Notes: generated by a model not told the origin, from the letters alone. A stretch of 64,000 nucleotides of DNA from Urechis unicinctus (GCA_034190875.2 CM067354.1:72873351-72937350), one strand, 5' to 3'; positions 35,211 through 49,899 are shown, numbered from the stretch's first letter. A program made the numbers and translations.

Positions 35211-37650
35211 ACGAAAAGCAAACAACACTAGATCACATCCAATTATCATTCAGCTTCGTGTTTCGGCGTAAGATGAATTGAACAAATGGATTACCACAAT
35301 CCTCCACCACCCCTCTAGTCCGCATCACATGTAAACGTGAAGCATGTAATTCTTTAGATTTTTCGTCAACCCTATATGTGAGTGCTTTACTCAAATTCCA
35401 TTGGTTTACATCAGGCGTACAGTCGGGTATCTGACTGAAGCTGTGCAGAGTACGTATGTCACACCGTGGTGAAGAGTGCGGCGTAATATTTCGCTAGGTA
35501 GTGGTCTCTGCATACTATTCGAGTACCAACAATTGCGTGACATATGGTTAAACTGTATGCTGCAGCGTCTCAAATTGACAGTGCATTCTGTGACCAAGGT
35601 CATTAAAAACACCAGTGGCTGGTATTTTGCTTAAAGCATTACGCACCATGTTGATCACTAGATGTTTTTGTCGGGGTCCCCGTGAGGTTATGTATTGCGT
35701 CAAGATGGCGAATTGTTGTTGACACATGACCAGTTCTCTTCCAGTGTAATTAAGAGTTAAAACCTCGCCTCTTCCATCAACATTGATGCTCATATAGAGT
35801 TCGAGAGAATCAAGCAATCTTCGTCTGCATAAAAAATGCCGGCTTCGAAGCTCTTGAAAGAAGTTATGTCATAGTGACTGCATTTTTCAATCAAAGATAA
35901 CATTGAATATTAACACCGATAATTCGCACGTTGTGAAATGTGACGGTAAGGGATTCAGTTAACCTTATTTAGTCCACATCATGTTGGGTGGGGCCTGAAT
36001 ATGGCTGGACACACTAATGCATCAATTACGTAAATATGACTCGCTGTGTGTTTACATGGTAGACATATAAAGCGTTATTAGTTAGAAACCATCCGATTGA
36101 TCCTGTCATGTTTCACAAATATGCTGTAAAATAAAACGCAGTGATCACCCAAGTCTTAGCAACTTGACCGTAATAAACATCATACCCGGAACCGCCGACA
36201 TCACCTGTTTAGTGCTGGAATGTTCAACAGATCAATGCATATGAGACGATGCTGTCTAGTCAATTCATAGTTTTTGGCTCTTGGCTTTTGTAAAAAAAAC
36301 AAGGATACAAAGCAATGATAAATGACAAACCAAACCAAATCATAATGACAATGCTGTTACTATAATATATATGGGGAATATTTTGCATACAAAGGTTTAC
36401 AACTTTCAGCGAGACCAGATTAATCAGTACTTCAGCAGGGACACTTTTTGAGGAGAATCTTGTTTCTTATCTGATAGTTCCAGTCATATAGATGCACTTG
36501 TTTAAAATGATGCAACATAGTTCTCCTTGGTTAAAGGCAAATATATTGCCGTGATGTATTTATTGATAGTACATGTCTACATGTTATCATTGTTTCAAGA
36601 TCACCACGGGCGACGATTACGTCAAAGTAAGGAACTGAAACTACATTTGAAAGTAGATGGCTACGTTTCGATTCATTTAAACTTGATTTGACGATTACTG
36701 ACAACGTCAATATCCTATAATGGTGTACATATTTACACTCCGTGCAAACCTACGTCTTATAATGCAACTGGGAATTATTCGTGATGCATCAACATGAGAG
36801 TAATGTTGCCAACAAACAGCGGACATCGTGAACACTGTAAATGTATTATTTATCAAGTAATGGTCGTTTAGTTGGTAAATGCGGAATATTATATCATAGG
36901 TTTGTTATGTGAGTTCAATGTGAATAAATATATCATCATTACTTCTGAAAGCAGCATTACAGAGAGAACGACAGCGGATATATGAGAACAGGTCTCCAGT
37001 CGTGCGGTTCCATTAGGGCAAGGCATGTCGAAAGTTTAAGTGACAGGTGTTAATCCCCTCGTCTTGGAACACTAAAAATCGTACGCATTTTAACAAATTC
37101 ATTTGATAAATAACGACAGCACTACTATCCCATAGCACCCATTTGATACCGAAGGCTGAGTTCATTCAATTGACTAGCAAAATAATACAATATCTAGCAT
37201 TTGAATTTGTAACTGTTGACTTTATAAATATTAACAAATGGCATGGTATGTTGTGCTCAGCTCTCGAAACGTGAATGAGATATACACGCTCGCGTGAATG
37301 TCTTATGTACTTTAATCGCTACGGCGCACTTGTTCACGGAATGGTTATACAATATCAATATGCCAGTTACATGGTATGTTTAAGCAGAGATGGGATTCTA
37401 ACAGTTTGGCTCAATGTGCCCCGTTTGCAAGAGTGACTTAGTGATATTCATCAAGCAAAGCAGATATAACCCTAACAACACACAGGGGATTGTCTTGACA
37501 CCCCATCACCGCTCTAGACTTTCCAACGAACTCCCTGTTCTCATTCACAAGTTAAGTGGTACGGGAAGGCTGCTAACACGAGTCCTCTAGGGTGTACTCT
37601 GATGCTGGCCAACATTTACACTCACATCAAGCTCCTGCTATTACATCAGG
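35211..37650. repeat. Old duplication, second part of left paralogue
   Basis: Aligns with about 61075-63509: shared words include CACATCCAATTATC, CCACCACCCCTCTAGT, GCGTCAAGATGGCG, GCTCTTG-AAGAAGTTATG and, at the end, ACTCACATC-AGCTCCTGCTATTACAT. Homology stops at 37650/63509. Open frames here are not preserved between the paralogues, which argues against a gene. Confidence 0.85.
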
Positions 37651-37678
37651 GCTCTGTTTAATGTAATTACACAGAGCC
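37650..37678. repeat. Hairpin at duplication border
   Basis: Perfect 8-bp arms GGCTCTGT and ACAGAGCC with a 13-nt loop, starting at the base where homology to 63509 ends. Confidence 0.7.
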
Positions 37679-39781
37679 TTTGAATGTGTTCCGTTTGCGC
37701 AAACTTATACATATGTAGTACCGATAGATGCGTATGCCTAAATTCATTTATGCCGAAAGTCTGTCCGGTACATTGCATGCCATGAATGAAAGGTAATGCT
37801 CTTAACCCGAAACACACAATTGGTACTATAAAGCATGTCCTCTTTTATCCTAATACATGAATTAAATAACCAACACCAATTGGCATGCCAATACCAGTTC
37901 CTTAAATAACTCATTTAACTGAATCACTATCCATAAGCAGATAAATGTTTATTGTTAATACAGCACGTATACGGCGGTGTATTGGTAATTTAAGTCAAAG
38001 GTAGAAGCTTTCCGATAAATATACGACGGGGTCTAGTTATCATATATTAATACAAATGCATACCTGCCTTCGCTACCTTCAAATGCTCTATGACCGTATA
38101 ATAGAACACAAAAAGCAGAAAATAAGCCCCTTTTGCGAGTGTATATAGTTGAAATATCGAAGTTCACTATATAATTTTCTACGAGAATGATTCATTGTAT
38201 ATGTGCGAATATTATGCAGAAAATGCAGTTCCCATAATACAGGGTGATTGATAGATATGGTCCTTACAGAAAGCAATTCGCAACAGGGAGCTTTATAAAG
38301 ATCTGAACCCAAAGTAACACGGCATATGTGCAGTTCAATCGGGCTCTCCTGTGCCTTATGGAAATGCGTAGATATCAGCCAATATGGTTGAAGCAAGCAA
38401 GCATCAACACACGCGTTTATCCATTGATTTCACATCAATGTCACACATGTATTATTAAACAATGTTAGGTAATGCATTCATAAACTACCAGATTGCTTGA
38501 GCCCGAAAATACAGTCAGACAGGAGGGCAACATAACATATTTCGTGCTTGATAGCAGAACCATATTCGCAATAGAAATCCGTACAAGTTAAAGCATTGAA
38601 CGCCGTCAATCGTAGCTTGTTTTGGATCAAAGTTTTTCTGCTGCTTTGGTTAACACTTAACTTACAAGCAAGTTTCAAGTATTATGGGGAACACCGTTTA
38701 TTTGCCTGTACATTATACACACTCCCGGATGTTTTATGTCGGTGAGATTGTTAGACCATATGTTTTAGTATCGAATTCCAAAGTTTGAAATTAAATATTC
38801 ATGGCTAATTCCAAATCAATATCAAATAAATATCATGGATTTAGTTTTGCGACAAGCGCTGTTATTTATACATTGCAATTAGAGACGTAAATTCTAACGT
38901 ACTTGCGTTAAGTGTTCAACCAAAATATTCAGCAACAATCACCAAATGCATATTATATCGAAATAACAATCGAGTGCGCGGAATGCTGTAAGCAATCCAC
39001 CATTCTCAAGTGCATAACTGCAGCAGTATTGGTCTCATAACATACGTTTTGTATTAATCGTACCCGTCTCCGCCATCGGACGTAATATTGCCAAATGAAC
39101 ACGTTATGAATTGCTTGATGAACAGCAGTTATTTTGGACCAGTCATATTGGTGCTACATACAGCTCTTTTTTGGAAATTTGGAATCCGACATACCCGTGA
39201 CTACGTATGCAGTTGTCATTTATTATTTATGCGTAACAAATTGGGTTTCTCCCAATCGCAGGTTGTCTCAGAATGAATAATTACTAACGTTCACATGAAG
39301 TGGTCGTTTCAGAGGTCCATCGTGTCGACACGGTACCGATTGTGACCTTGAGTAGCACGAGTGGGTTTCTACGTACGTCACTTTGTCAATTATCTTCCAT
39401 GATGTTTTATTCACATTAGTCACTTAACTGTCAACACAAATGCATATTCTGTTATAGCTTATTATCTGCATTAAGTTATTTGTTTAGTTTAGGCTAACAT
39501 AGTTGTTTGGAGACACGGAAACGGTACACATAAAGCAGTTTATACCCTTGCTCTACCATAGAGTGTACACTACCAGCAATAAAGGAAATGGCAAATCGAA
39601 CACACGGCTTACTACGTCGGTAACATCGACAGTTGCTGAGTACAGAAGCTGCATGCGATATACAATGCAGGTAAATCCTAAGCTACAAAGACTCCTGCGG
39701 AAGGGTGTTCAAAGGACAGGAATTTAAAATATCCGGTGCTTGACATTGACCCAGTAAAATTGTAAGTGAAAATACATTTAT
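37679..39781. other. Unique non-coding sequence
   Basis: No gene or repeat supported. The longest frames (38088-38396 on -, 39503-39727 on +) have no recognisable motif. Confidence 0.45.
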
Positions 39782-39843
39782 ATGGTTGTTTTTATCGGCA
39801 AACGCAGCAACAAGTGTATTGGGTATATAAAATAACAACCGAC

Positions 39844-39891
<48 letters not shown>

Positions 39892-39904
39892 TATAGATAG
39901 AGAT

Positions 39905-39935
<31 letters not shown>

Positions 39936-39955
39936 TAGAGAGAGATCTCTAGATC

Positions 39956-39989
<34 letters not shown>

Positions 39990-40438
39990 TCTCTCTCCTA
40001 TCTAGATCTCTCTCTAGATAGAGAGAGAGAGAGATCTCAGAGAGAGAGAGATCTCTAGAGAGAGAGATGCATAAATCTCTCTCTCCCTCTCTATCTCTCT
40101 CTCTCTCTAGAGAGAGAGAGATAGAGATCTCTCTCTCTCTCTCTCAGAGAGAGAGAGGAGGATATAGATATCTCTCTCATCTCTCTAGAGATATATCTAG
40201 AAATATCTTAGATCTATAGAGGGATAGAGATATATATATATATATAGAGAGATATATTTATATATCTCTATCGAGATAGATATATATCTATATATATATA
40301 TATAGATATATATATATATATATATATATAATATAAGAGATATATATATATTTATATATATATATAAAAGATATATATATATATATAGATATATATATAT
40401 AAATATATATATCTATATATCTATATATAATCGAAATA

Positions 40439-40471
<33 letters not shown>

Positions 40472-41100
40472 GTAGGGACACAGGGGTATATATATAATAC
40501 ATCTAATGGTTGTTTAGATATCGGCAAACGCAGCAACAAGGTATTGGATATATAAGAGACTACCGACGGAGAGAGATATATAGATATATAGATATAGAGA
40601 GAGAGAGATATATATAGAGATAGAGATAGAGAGAGAGATATATAGAGAGAGAGATCTAGAGAGAGATAGAGATATATATAGAGATAGATATATATATCTA
40701 GATATATATCTCTATCTCTATATCTCTAGAGAGATAGAGATATATCTAATATCTCTAGATCTCTAATATATATAGAGATATATATATATATCTCTATATA
40801 TATATATCTCTATATATTCTATATATATATATATATATATATATCTCTATATCTATATATATATATATATATATATAGTCTAGAGATATATATAATATAT
40901 CTATATATGGATATATATATAAAATAGATCTATATATCTCCTCTATCTCTATATCCATATATATATATATATCTATATATATATATATAAATATATATAT
41001 ATATAATATACGTAATATATATATATATATATAAATATATAAATATATATATGTACACCCAAATATATATATATATATCATATATATATATATATATATA

Positions 41101-41181
<81 letters not shown>

Positions 41182-41183
41182 GT
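39782..41183. repeat. Large TA/GA/TC compound satellite with duplicated start
   Basis: Two satellite tracts (about 39846-40500 and 40570-41183), each preceded by a copy of a roughly 65-bp leader that begins ATGGTTGTTT and contains ATCGGCAAACGCAGCAACAA and CCGACGG (39782-39845 and 40507-40569). Leader plus satellite has therefore been duplicated once with a spacing of 725 bp. In the first tract (GA)n and (TC)n blocks alternate and can pair with each other. The tract ends in a long pure (TA)n run (41110-41170). All frames inside it are isoleucine/tyrosine artefacts. Confidence 0.95.
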
Positions 41184-44096
41184 CTATGTGTTCACCAACG
41201 ATAACATTGACTCAGATCTCATAGATACATTAACTCGGCCACTTAACTGTTCGAAAATCATTTTATAAATAGTAATGCTTTAAATAGTACGAAACGCAGG
41301 GTTCTTTGTGCTGCAGCCTGACTTGAACTGTGAGGTATATGGGGATGTTATTTATCCCAGCTGTTTGGTTGCGAAGTATGTGTGTCAGGGGGTAGGTTTT
41401 ATCGGCGGATTGACGCTGCCGTTATTAGTGATGCATTGACAGTCTAGAACCAGGAAATATTGACAAAGTGACGAGCGGACAAACCACACACAATGTAATC
41501 AATAGCAACAAACCAAAAGATCCAAACTTTGGCTTTAAATCGACAGGAAGCCGTGCATAAGCTACATTGTCATGTATCACTGGTTAACACAATAGGTCAC
41601 CCGTGTCAAAAATCACATGTAACTTTAATAGCAGCGTATTGTATTCTTCTATGATAAATCTACTGATGCTCTCTAAGGATTATGTCGCAGAAAAGGACCT
41701 GAACACGCAAGATGCCACGGTAACTATTTCTTAAACTCAACACATCGGTAAGATTGAATCACATTTAGGCAATCATCAAAAGTGACATTTACGCTCAAAG
41801 GCCGTCACTGCCATTCTAGCATCAATCAGCCTGGAAGTAGCAAACGCGTGCTGCGGCGTGTCATGTTGACAACACCAATGCCTGAGTCATAACAAGTTTT
41901 CTATAACTCGGCTTGAGTATTATATTGATAAATTGATTTATTGCATCTACTCCTAGATCGCCCTACCTGTGTTTTCCGACTTATTGCAGGATATATGAGA
42001 CTTGTAGATGTGAATCCTCAAAATATGCACTTCCACTCAATCAGAACTAGGCATTGATTAAATACTGACTGCATTTGGCGGCATTCATTTACCATGGCCT
42101 TTTTTATGGATTATGGTTGTTGCATTTAGGTATGCTGATTAAGTAGCTAGCCTCTGCGTTGGCAATCGCGAAAATAAACTTCGATTTACACAACAAAAGA
42201 TGAGAATGGATTCTATGCAGGACGTTGAGCAACATTTAATTAGCAGGGTGCATATTAAGTAACGTTATTTCTTCAGCACAGTCAATTTTGAGGTTTTGTT
42301 AGGCATGAACAGTTAATGCGTTGCTAGCGTTAGATAGATCACATGGTCTCATATTTATCACTGACAGCCTCATTCACTTACTCGCCCAATCACAACGACA
42401 CTCTCTCACCTGCCTATACTTTTACATGTTCACTCACTCCCCATACAAACACGTTAGGTCTAGAATCTTTATTGTGCTGTTGCTGTCTCGTTTCTGGTGT
42501 ATCCACTATCTAAAGTATAACACACAAAACATAATTTGATTTCTTCATAGTATTTGAGAGGTGCGACGTATTACAAATATGTACATATATCGACGCAACA
42601 GAAGAACAAACAATTAAACTTCAGTACAACCAGTAACTTTCTGTCTCAAAAAGATTGAGAACCTTACCGACTCCGAGCTGTGAAGCGAGACGTGGACGAG
42701 CAAAAGCTTTTCAAAATGAGGGAAAACGGGAGTTTGTAATTATTTCCAATCACCATGGTTAAGCACATACAGCATAGAAAGGGTGGGTAGAATTAAAACT
42801 TATCCTGTATATATGGCGCCCCATTCCAATCATGTGCGATAGCTGATTGAGTCAGTGGAATACGCAACTCTCATATTTGGCAATGCACTTCAACCAATAT
42901 ATCCTAATGATGAAGCAGCGATGTGATACACAATTAAGGATCAATCAAGCTTTGATTGCTGATGCCAACTTAATTGGTTTGTGGTTCTCATTGCGCAATA
43001 TGGCAAAAAAAATACAACTTTTGCTCGTTTTTACCGAACAGCCTTCAGCCACACCTTAAATCGACGCAATTCTTATGCTATAAAATCTCATCAGTTACTG
43101 CATAAAGTGTTTAACAGTAAGTCAACACCGACAACCATTATCAGTTGTTCAGAATTGAAACAATTGTAAAGTTTACAATTCAATAATTGCAGACAAAAGT
43201 GAGTCGACTAGAATATATCCCGCGCCCAGCATGTAAATATACATGTTTGTAAGGCTTATATAACAAGGCTCTTCGTTAATCACGTGAAAAAACCGTTCAT
43301 TTATTGTAACTTTATTCCGCGTGGGGAAATACGACATGTGCCAAACATATGGTTCATTAAGTGTGCCATATATGTATTTGCGTCATCAAAAACGCTTTCT
43401 AGAAAAGATGTCATGATGACACCAATAAACCAGAACTGGCTGTTTATCACATCAACCTTCAGTTTAGAACACATATATAAAACATTTAAGCCATGCCAAA
43501 CTATGCAAACAGCAGTCATACCTCTTACAATAAATGCACATAGTTGCGATGACGAGTTAATGAGGTTTATGCTTTAATACTGATATTCATTTTTGGGTGG
43601 GCAATGGTATTGCTCTATCCATATTGTCTTTTTGGCTTCGCTACTATGCAAATACGGTGGAGCTGCTATTGAGTGCGAAGGTTGATTTGCAGTTGTACTA
43701 TGCTGGTCAGCATGTACGAATGCACGTTAAATGTTTGTGTTCGCCCATGATAAATCAGCCACAAATTGTAATAAAAACAGGATCCGAAAGCTGTATTGTA
43801 AGAAAAGTACACTTTTTGCAAATATCAATGTCGATGATACTGACGGTGTGACTACAAGTGTTAAATGAAAACATTTAGGTTGAATCTATATTTATGAATG
43901 CACCACTCTGATGTCTAAGTTTCAAATAAATGTCTCATTGCAAATGCGATCAACAGATTCAAGCATTGCAAAACTACAAGTAAGCATTCATTGATTATAA
44001 CCATGCTAATGACATGCACTCTTTCAATAGATATCAACCCTTTGGGTAATATTATGTAAGATTGAAAACTATGAATCGGCGGCTGTAGCCACAAAC
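41184..44096. other. Mostly unique sequence with short + strand frames
   Basis: No supported gene. Several + strand frames (42321-42539, 42847-43059, 43284-43577, 43597-43851) follow one another but lie in different contexts without recognisable motifs or clear splice signals joining them. They may be chance, and I do not call them genes. Confidence 0.4.
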
Positions 44097-44287
44097 ATTC
44101 AGCTCTGTCGTGCTCATCTTTATTTTCAGATGTAATGTTTGTTCCTTATAATGCCCACAAGAGTCTTATATGACTATGCAGTCTCACGATCCATTCAGCT
44201 CCGTCGTGCTTATTGTCCTCTCAGATGCAATGGTTGTTCCTTATAATGCCTACCAGAGTCTCATGTGACTATGCCGTCTAACGATCC
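44097..44287. repeat. 95-bp direct repeat, two copies
   Basis: Copies start at CATTCAGCTC (44097 and 44192). They share GTCGTGCT, CAGATG, GTTCCTTATAATGCC, AGAGTCT and TGACTATGC-GTCT. A third, more diverged copy lies near 45991-46080. Confidence 0.88.
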
Positions 44288-45884
44288 GTGATAGAATCAG
44301 GTTAGGTCACTTTGCCGTCAGGAGAGAAGAGCTGCCGCATTCAAGCAGTGAATAATATCGCGTGAGTGATTATAACCGTTTCACGGTTGAATGAATCTGA
44401 ATGAATGCACACCAAAGTCGAAACTGAGTTGTTGGCTTCGTTTTATCCCAATGTTATTGAATGCAGCGTAAGATACCACAAATCGCATAAATCACACGCC
44501 CGGTGCTCACAGCGACAAATGAGGATCTGATTAACGCATCCAAAGTGTGGCACAGACAATGGATTACTTAATCTGACTTGTTACTTGTGCAATATTGAGT
44601 TCGGCTACAACTATACTCATCAAATAAACGTACTCGCTTAAAACAGTTTGAAACCCTATTTGACCCTTGCTGGACGAACTGTTGAATAACACGCATAAGA
44701 GTGGCTTATCATGATAACCTTTTTACACATACAAACATTTGATAATTGGGATAATTTTCCTTGCTCAAATGTTGCAAGCCTAGCGCACTACATAATGCAC
44801 GTTTTCGTAAGGTTTGTGCACCTTATTTCGGATCGAGTATCAAATGATTGGTCATGCTTGTTTTTTATCATTCTTCACTATAAGTCAAAATGAACATGCT
44901 ATTGTTTTCAATAAGATATTTGAGCCGTTTCAACTTTAGCATGGTTCCGATATAAATAACGCTCGATATGACAATAATATACTTATGCATTCGTAGGCAT
45001 AACAAGGCGGTTATGGGTGTGACAGGTATGAAGTTAAATTGTTAATGCAAAATATATATTAGTTTCCAAATACACGTTATTTAAACTAGATACGTGGAAT
45101 ATTTTAACATCATACGAATGTTAGCACGTCCGTCATTGATGCGCACAGAATGTTTATCATGCTATTTGCCATTTGAAGACATTCATGCAACGCATGTTTG
45201 CTATTTCCAGCGTGATCATTGTCTAAATGTTAATGTAATCAGATTGTACCGACGTGAAACATTTTACGAACTGACCGTTAAACAGCAATACCGTTTGATT
45301 ATCGCCCTTCAGCTGGTCCCTTTGTGAGCGTCAGTGGGCATTCATTTGGCTAGAACTGCATTTCGGTTATTTTGTGGTTTTTGCTTAACCTCATAAATCT
45401 GCTAGAGCCTATGGGACTAAAGTTTGCTGCTAATACAGTTTATATCTAAGGTATCTAGCATGCAACAATCATGAAAATCGACGGCCCACTTGAACTCGGA
45501 CCCGGCTTGCAAATCAACTGGGGGAATTGGAACAAATAACACAGCAAAGAACATGTTATTCCACTTCCGAAAACAAGTAGTTCCAATTCGACATTTCACT
45601 GTAGTGCTAAGTTAGATATCGTAAAAGAGAATACCTACAACATACCTCTGGCATATAACTGTCTTTATACGCTTTGTATACTGCATGCCAATCGAATTTC
45701 ATGGAACTTTTCCGGGGTGGTGTTAACTCGCAGATAATCACAGGGATTGAAAACTAGTAATCATAAACCAAACGGACGCTGTTGTTAGAATATGTACGTG
45801 TTTGATGGAGCGGAATTCATAATTGATTAAGGCAAGATATGCACAAATACTCATTCTTGTAATGACCCACTGACACTATGATTG
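44288..45884. other. Unique non-coding sequence
   Basis: No supported gene. Frames at 44711-44893 and 45094-45327 (+) and 45417-45599 (-) are short and unrecognised. Confidence 0.4.
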
Positions 45885-45985
45885 CTCGATTGATTGACTG
45901 AATGATTGACTGACTTAGTGACTGACTCACTCGCTTATTCGCGTCTTCATTCATTTAGTCATTTACCCACTCACTACCTCTCACA
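45885..45985. repeat. Imperfect TGAC/TGAT/CACT simple repeat
   Basis: Low-complexity stretch of TTGATTGACTGAATGATTGA followed by CTCACTCG and CCACTCACTACC-like words: degenerate tetranucleotide repeats next to the third 95-bp repeat copy. Confidence 0.6.
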
Positions 45986-45990
45986 CAGAC

Positions 45991-46080
45991 TCATTCAAAG
46001 CTTCGCATAATGTTCTCTGTCGCGCTCATCGTAGATGCAATGGTATTTCCCTGTAATACCCAATAGAATAGCACGATGCA
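45991..46080. repeat. Third, diverged copy of the 95-bp repeat
   Basis: Matches 44097-44287 at CATTCA, CTCTGTCGCGCTCATC, AGATGCAATGGT and TAATACCCA with more substitutions. It lies about 1.8 kb downstream in the same orientation, hinting at an old larger duplication. Confidence 0.5.
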
Positions 46081-49000
46081 ACGTAGTGTAATACATCAAA
46101 TCGGAATTATATTAGGTAATATGACTGGCGGGAGAATAGTGCTGGCATATTCATCAGTACAGTTATGTTTGGGTGCATGGCGCCGTACCAAGGCCATAAA
46201 CTGAGCCGACGATGAAGACATTTGATGCAAGAGCAACGAAATAATCTAACGATAGCAGTTAGACTTTCTAATCGGTGGATGAGCTATACATTCCTGGTTG
46301 AAATCGAAACCAAGTAGGCGCGTTGTTTGCGTCATTGTGACACCACTCTTAGTGATTATAGAGTCTGATGTCGACGATGTAAGTCGTAAGCATGATGTAC
46401 AGTGTTCATAAATCTGGAAAACATTAGTGCGATGAGTATTGTCATTGTCACCTTTGCACCAGGTTACGGTACTTCACCGGGCTTCAGTTGTGCTTAATCA
46501 TATTACTAGATTATGTAATCAGATTAATGCCTCGTTTCTATCAAACCTAGCCAAACATCAATTCAGTGGTTATTTGTAGAGCATTGACTGCCGCTACAAT
46601 TTCGCAAAACATTGCAGCAATAATTACATGACAAATAAATGAAGTAACCAGATATAGTTCAAATGGCAGTGACTCATCGCGGTGCCCTTTCATTACATAT
46701 TTACAGATTAGTAATTGGGATCCTTTCTCGTGTAGTACGGCTGCAACAACACAATGAAGCGATAAGAAATCCTGATGCTGCGCACAAATATGTTACTCTT
46801 AGCAGGTATGTTGAATCATATTGTGGTTCAAAAGTATAATGTGATTTTTCATTCATTTTCGTACCATGTGTTACGGTCTCTTTCGAAATGAAATGACACA
46901 AACATTAATCAATCCAAACGCGGTGGTCCTTGAATCAAAACGGCGACGTGCAAATTGGACATATGATGCATAAATTCACCTATCAATGGTTTGTTAGAAA
47001 ATCTGAACTATTATGCATAGACTGTATCTACGTACCAAAGAGCATTACTTTTGTGGAAGGTTTTCGAAGACAGCCAACACCAGATTCTCCTTTCAATTCT
47101 CTCGCAGCAACAGATTCACAATTTTTGATCGGAATTGTAAATGGCGTAGGTTAATGCAGCATTGTGCTTTCATGTTTGCAGCTTAGTTCCTGGATGACTT
47201 CCAAACGTGGAAATAGCGATCCCTCGTAGAGACAATACAAGTGGAATACCACTAGATAATTGGCATAACTGTGACTGAGACAAGCACAATTCAATGCATA
47301 TTACATGAGCAAGGGTCCAATTCATGGCAAGATTATGTACTTCGAAAAATATGTGGGTCACGAGCTGTGGAGGACACATACATACATTTATGCGATTTTG
47401 TACGATTGGTAAATTCATTAATATTCATAGCCGACAAGCTCCTGTCTTCGGAAATTCCGTTGCAATGCTATCTTACTCCCACCACGATCGTAAAGAGGCG
47501 CCTTATACATCAGTATAGATGCCAGACCGTCTTCATTGTCGCAAATTTGAATATGCATACAATCATCGGTTCATGTTATACTGAAGTTTTGTTAATAAAA
47601 ATAATACGCTTTCGGCGCAATTTTTATTTAGGGCGCGTCAGGGAAAGGCCTGTTTAAGCAGCGAATTAGTTGGAAAGAGAAGGCATGTATCAATATCGTA
47701 CCCATTTATAAACGCTCATTGGCATATGCCATTAGTGTTTGGATTTATAAAATGTAAAAGCAAACGTATCCTAGCGAGGTCTCCCCTCGCATATAACTTA
47801 CGATATCAATGTATGAATAGCCTAAATGTAGACCACCATGTGACGGTGTGCAATGTAATTCGCCAGCATTTATAAAAACGTAATGGTAATTTATCTTTAG
47901 CTAGTAAGTACAACACGTATATATCCAACTTATCGTCGCAACTAACCACCTCTGGTCTTGTGACAAGACAGCATTGTGTATACGCTATAAAACAGGATAT
48001 TATGCGGTTTGTTAAATTGAACTTCTGCACAGCAAGTCGTAGAAGGATAGGATAAAACAAGACATCAGCTATTCTAGGTCATGTCCTACGTTGTGCCGAT
48101 AAACATTTAAGAACAGAATAGTTCCCACCAAGCAAAGGTTTTCACTAGGTTGTTGCTCTCGTCAACCTGCTGCCATTATTCGACAATAGATAACGGGCTA
48201 GATAAAACGGGATGAGGAGGCGAGACCGATATCACGCAACACGACTCACATTGTGTCACTAATGTCTACTCAAACCTGCCAATTGTACCTAAAGAGTTTC
48301 CTAAAGCTTGGTATTAGTGTACCTCGATAATGTCTAGTTATTTTAATTTGCATGGATGCTCACGCTGCGAAGTACATCTCGTCTATCAACCATGACGATT
48401 ATGGCTTGCTGAAGTTGCTCGATGGTAAGGTTTCCTTTGCTGCCATGGAAGATTGCCACTCGACCCCTTTGGCTCTCGTCAATTATCGGTGAGCGAGAGA
48501 CAAAACTAGGCTTGGAATGTGTTTTTGCCGCACAAAGACTCGATTCAACATTTTGTTTCGTCAAATGCAACGATATATTAATGTTACAGTGAATCCTTGA
48601 TTGTAGCAAATTAAATTCAACTAGAAACCTGATTTTTATAATTGCAGCGAAATCCTAAAATCATGCGTTAAAATGTCTAACCCATACGCACACTTACTTA
48701 TCTCACTGAACAAATGATTTTCAAAACAGCGAATGTGAATATATTAGCCATCCATTCTTAGTGCATTAGACGAATGACTATCTTATTACGTTCTTTATTT
48801 TATGATACACGCAGGCAACTGGTTTGCTGAACACAGCACGTATATACAATATATTTGCATTTGTCACCAAGGGCGATTAACTCCAGTAAAAGATCCCAGA
48901 TTAATCTGTCAATCACCCTCAGATCAGTAAAATAGTAATATCGCATGCAAGGAATATCACACAGGCTTTATCTTACGATTTAAAGGTACAGCAAAATATT

Positions 49001-49899
49001 CAAAGACAGCTATTAAGATGCCTGAAAACTCTCGCATTCTGTATCGTGATTGTTGCATGTGTTACACGGAATATGAATCAAACAAGCTTAAATCGAGTTA
49101 CAATCCTTAGCTGCAATCCCCAATATCCTTTGGTTCAGTAAAGGAGATAAAATCCTTCACATGACTATTGTAGCGGTGTTCCTTAGGCACCCATGGATAA
49201 CAACTAGATCAGGTCTCTTGGTGAACGCAATGACGACCCGTTAGCTATTTGTAGATGTTCCTCGCACGGGGGGAGGTAAGCAATGTTATTCTCTAAATCA
49301 TTTTACATGTATTTATATGCTGCACTTGCAACTGCGGTATCTGTGTTATTGGGGAGTAAGTATAGGTATTATGTATCGCTCAGTAACTAGTACTGACAAA
49401 TTAATCGAATCAAGAGTGCCGCAGTATTATTCATTCAAATATGGTAACCAGTGATTCCGATATCAATGAAACCTTAATATACTGATGTCAAATCGATTGT
49501 GGTGCTGGGGCTCTTGGCAGTTGTTTGTGATATGTACAGGATCTTTTAGTATGTTTTGCCTCAGTGCGGATCATTGGTCCGGCGTTGTTATTCTACCGGT
49601 AACACAACCAAGCAGAGCCTCGTTTAAAAAGTGAGAGGATGATGTCTGATAGAAATTTTTAATTTGCGCCGTTATTTGATATATAATGCGTTCTATCGGT
49701 TCTTTGGCATATATGGTACAAAGTTCCACTTAATAGCGGTATATTGTTTTTCGTGTTATTTGACCTACTGTTACGATGCTGCAATTGTAGAAATGTGTCA
49801 CTGGTACATCGTGGAATGTTTGATGTGTCATATTTTGATATTAACTTGGCTAGGAACAAAACCATTAAAACACTGTTTTTAACAATTGGACATATGATG
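46081..49899. other. Unique sequence, no supported gene
   Basis: The longest frame is a 128-codon + strand frame at 47271-47657 that has no recognisable motif and overlaps a - strand frame (47170-47418) and a second + frame. A + frame at 46930-47154 ends 116 bp upstream. Nothing beyond chance is demonstrated. Confidence 0.4.

Noticed and set aside
47271..47657. 128-codon + strand frame
   Set aside because: No motif, no recognisable splice context, and overlapped by frames on both strands. Within chance length for this base composition.
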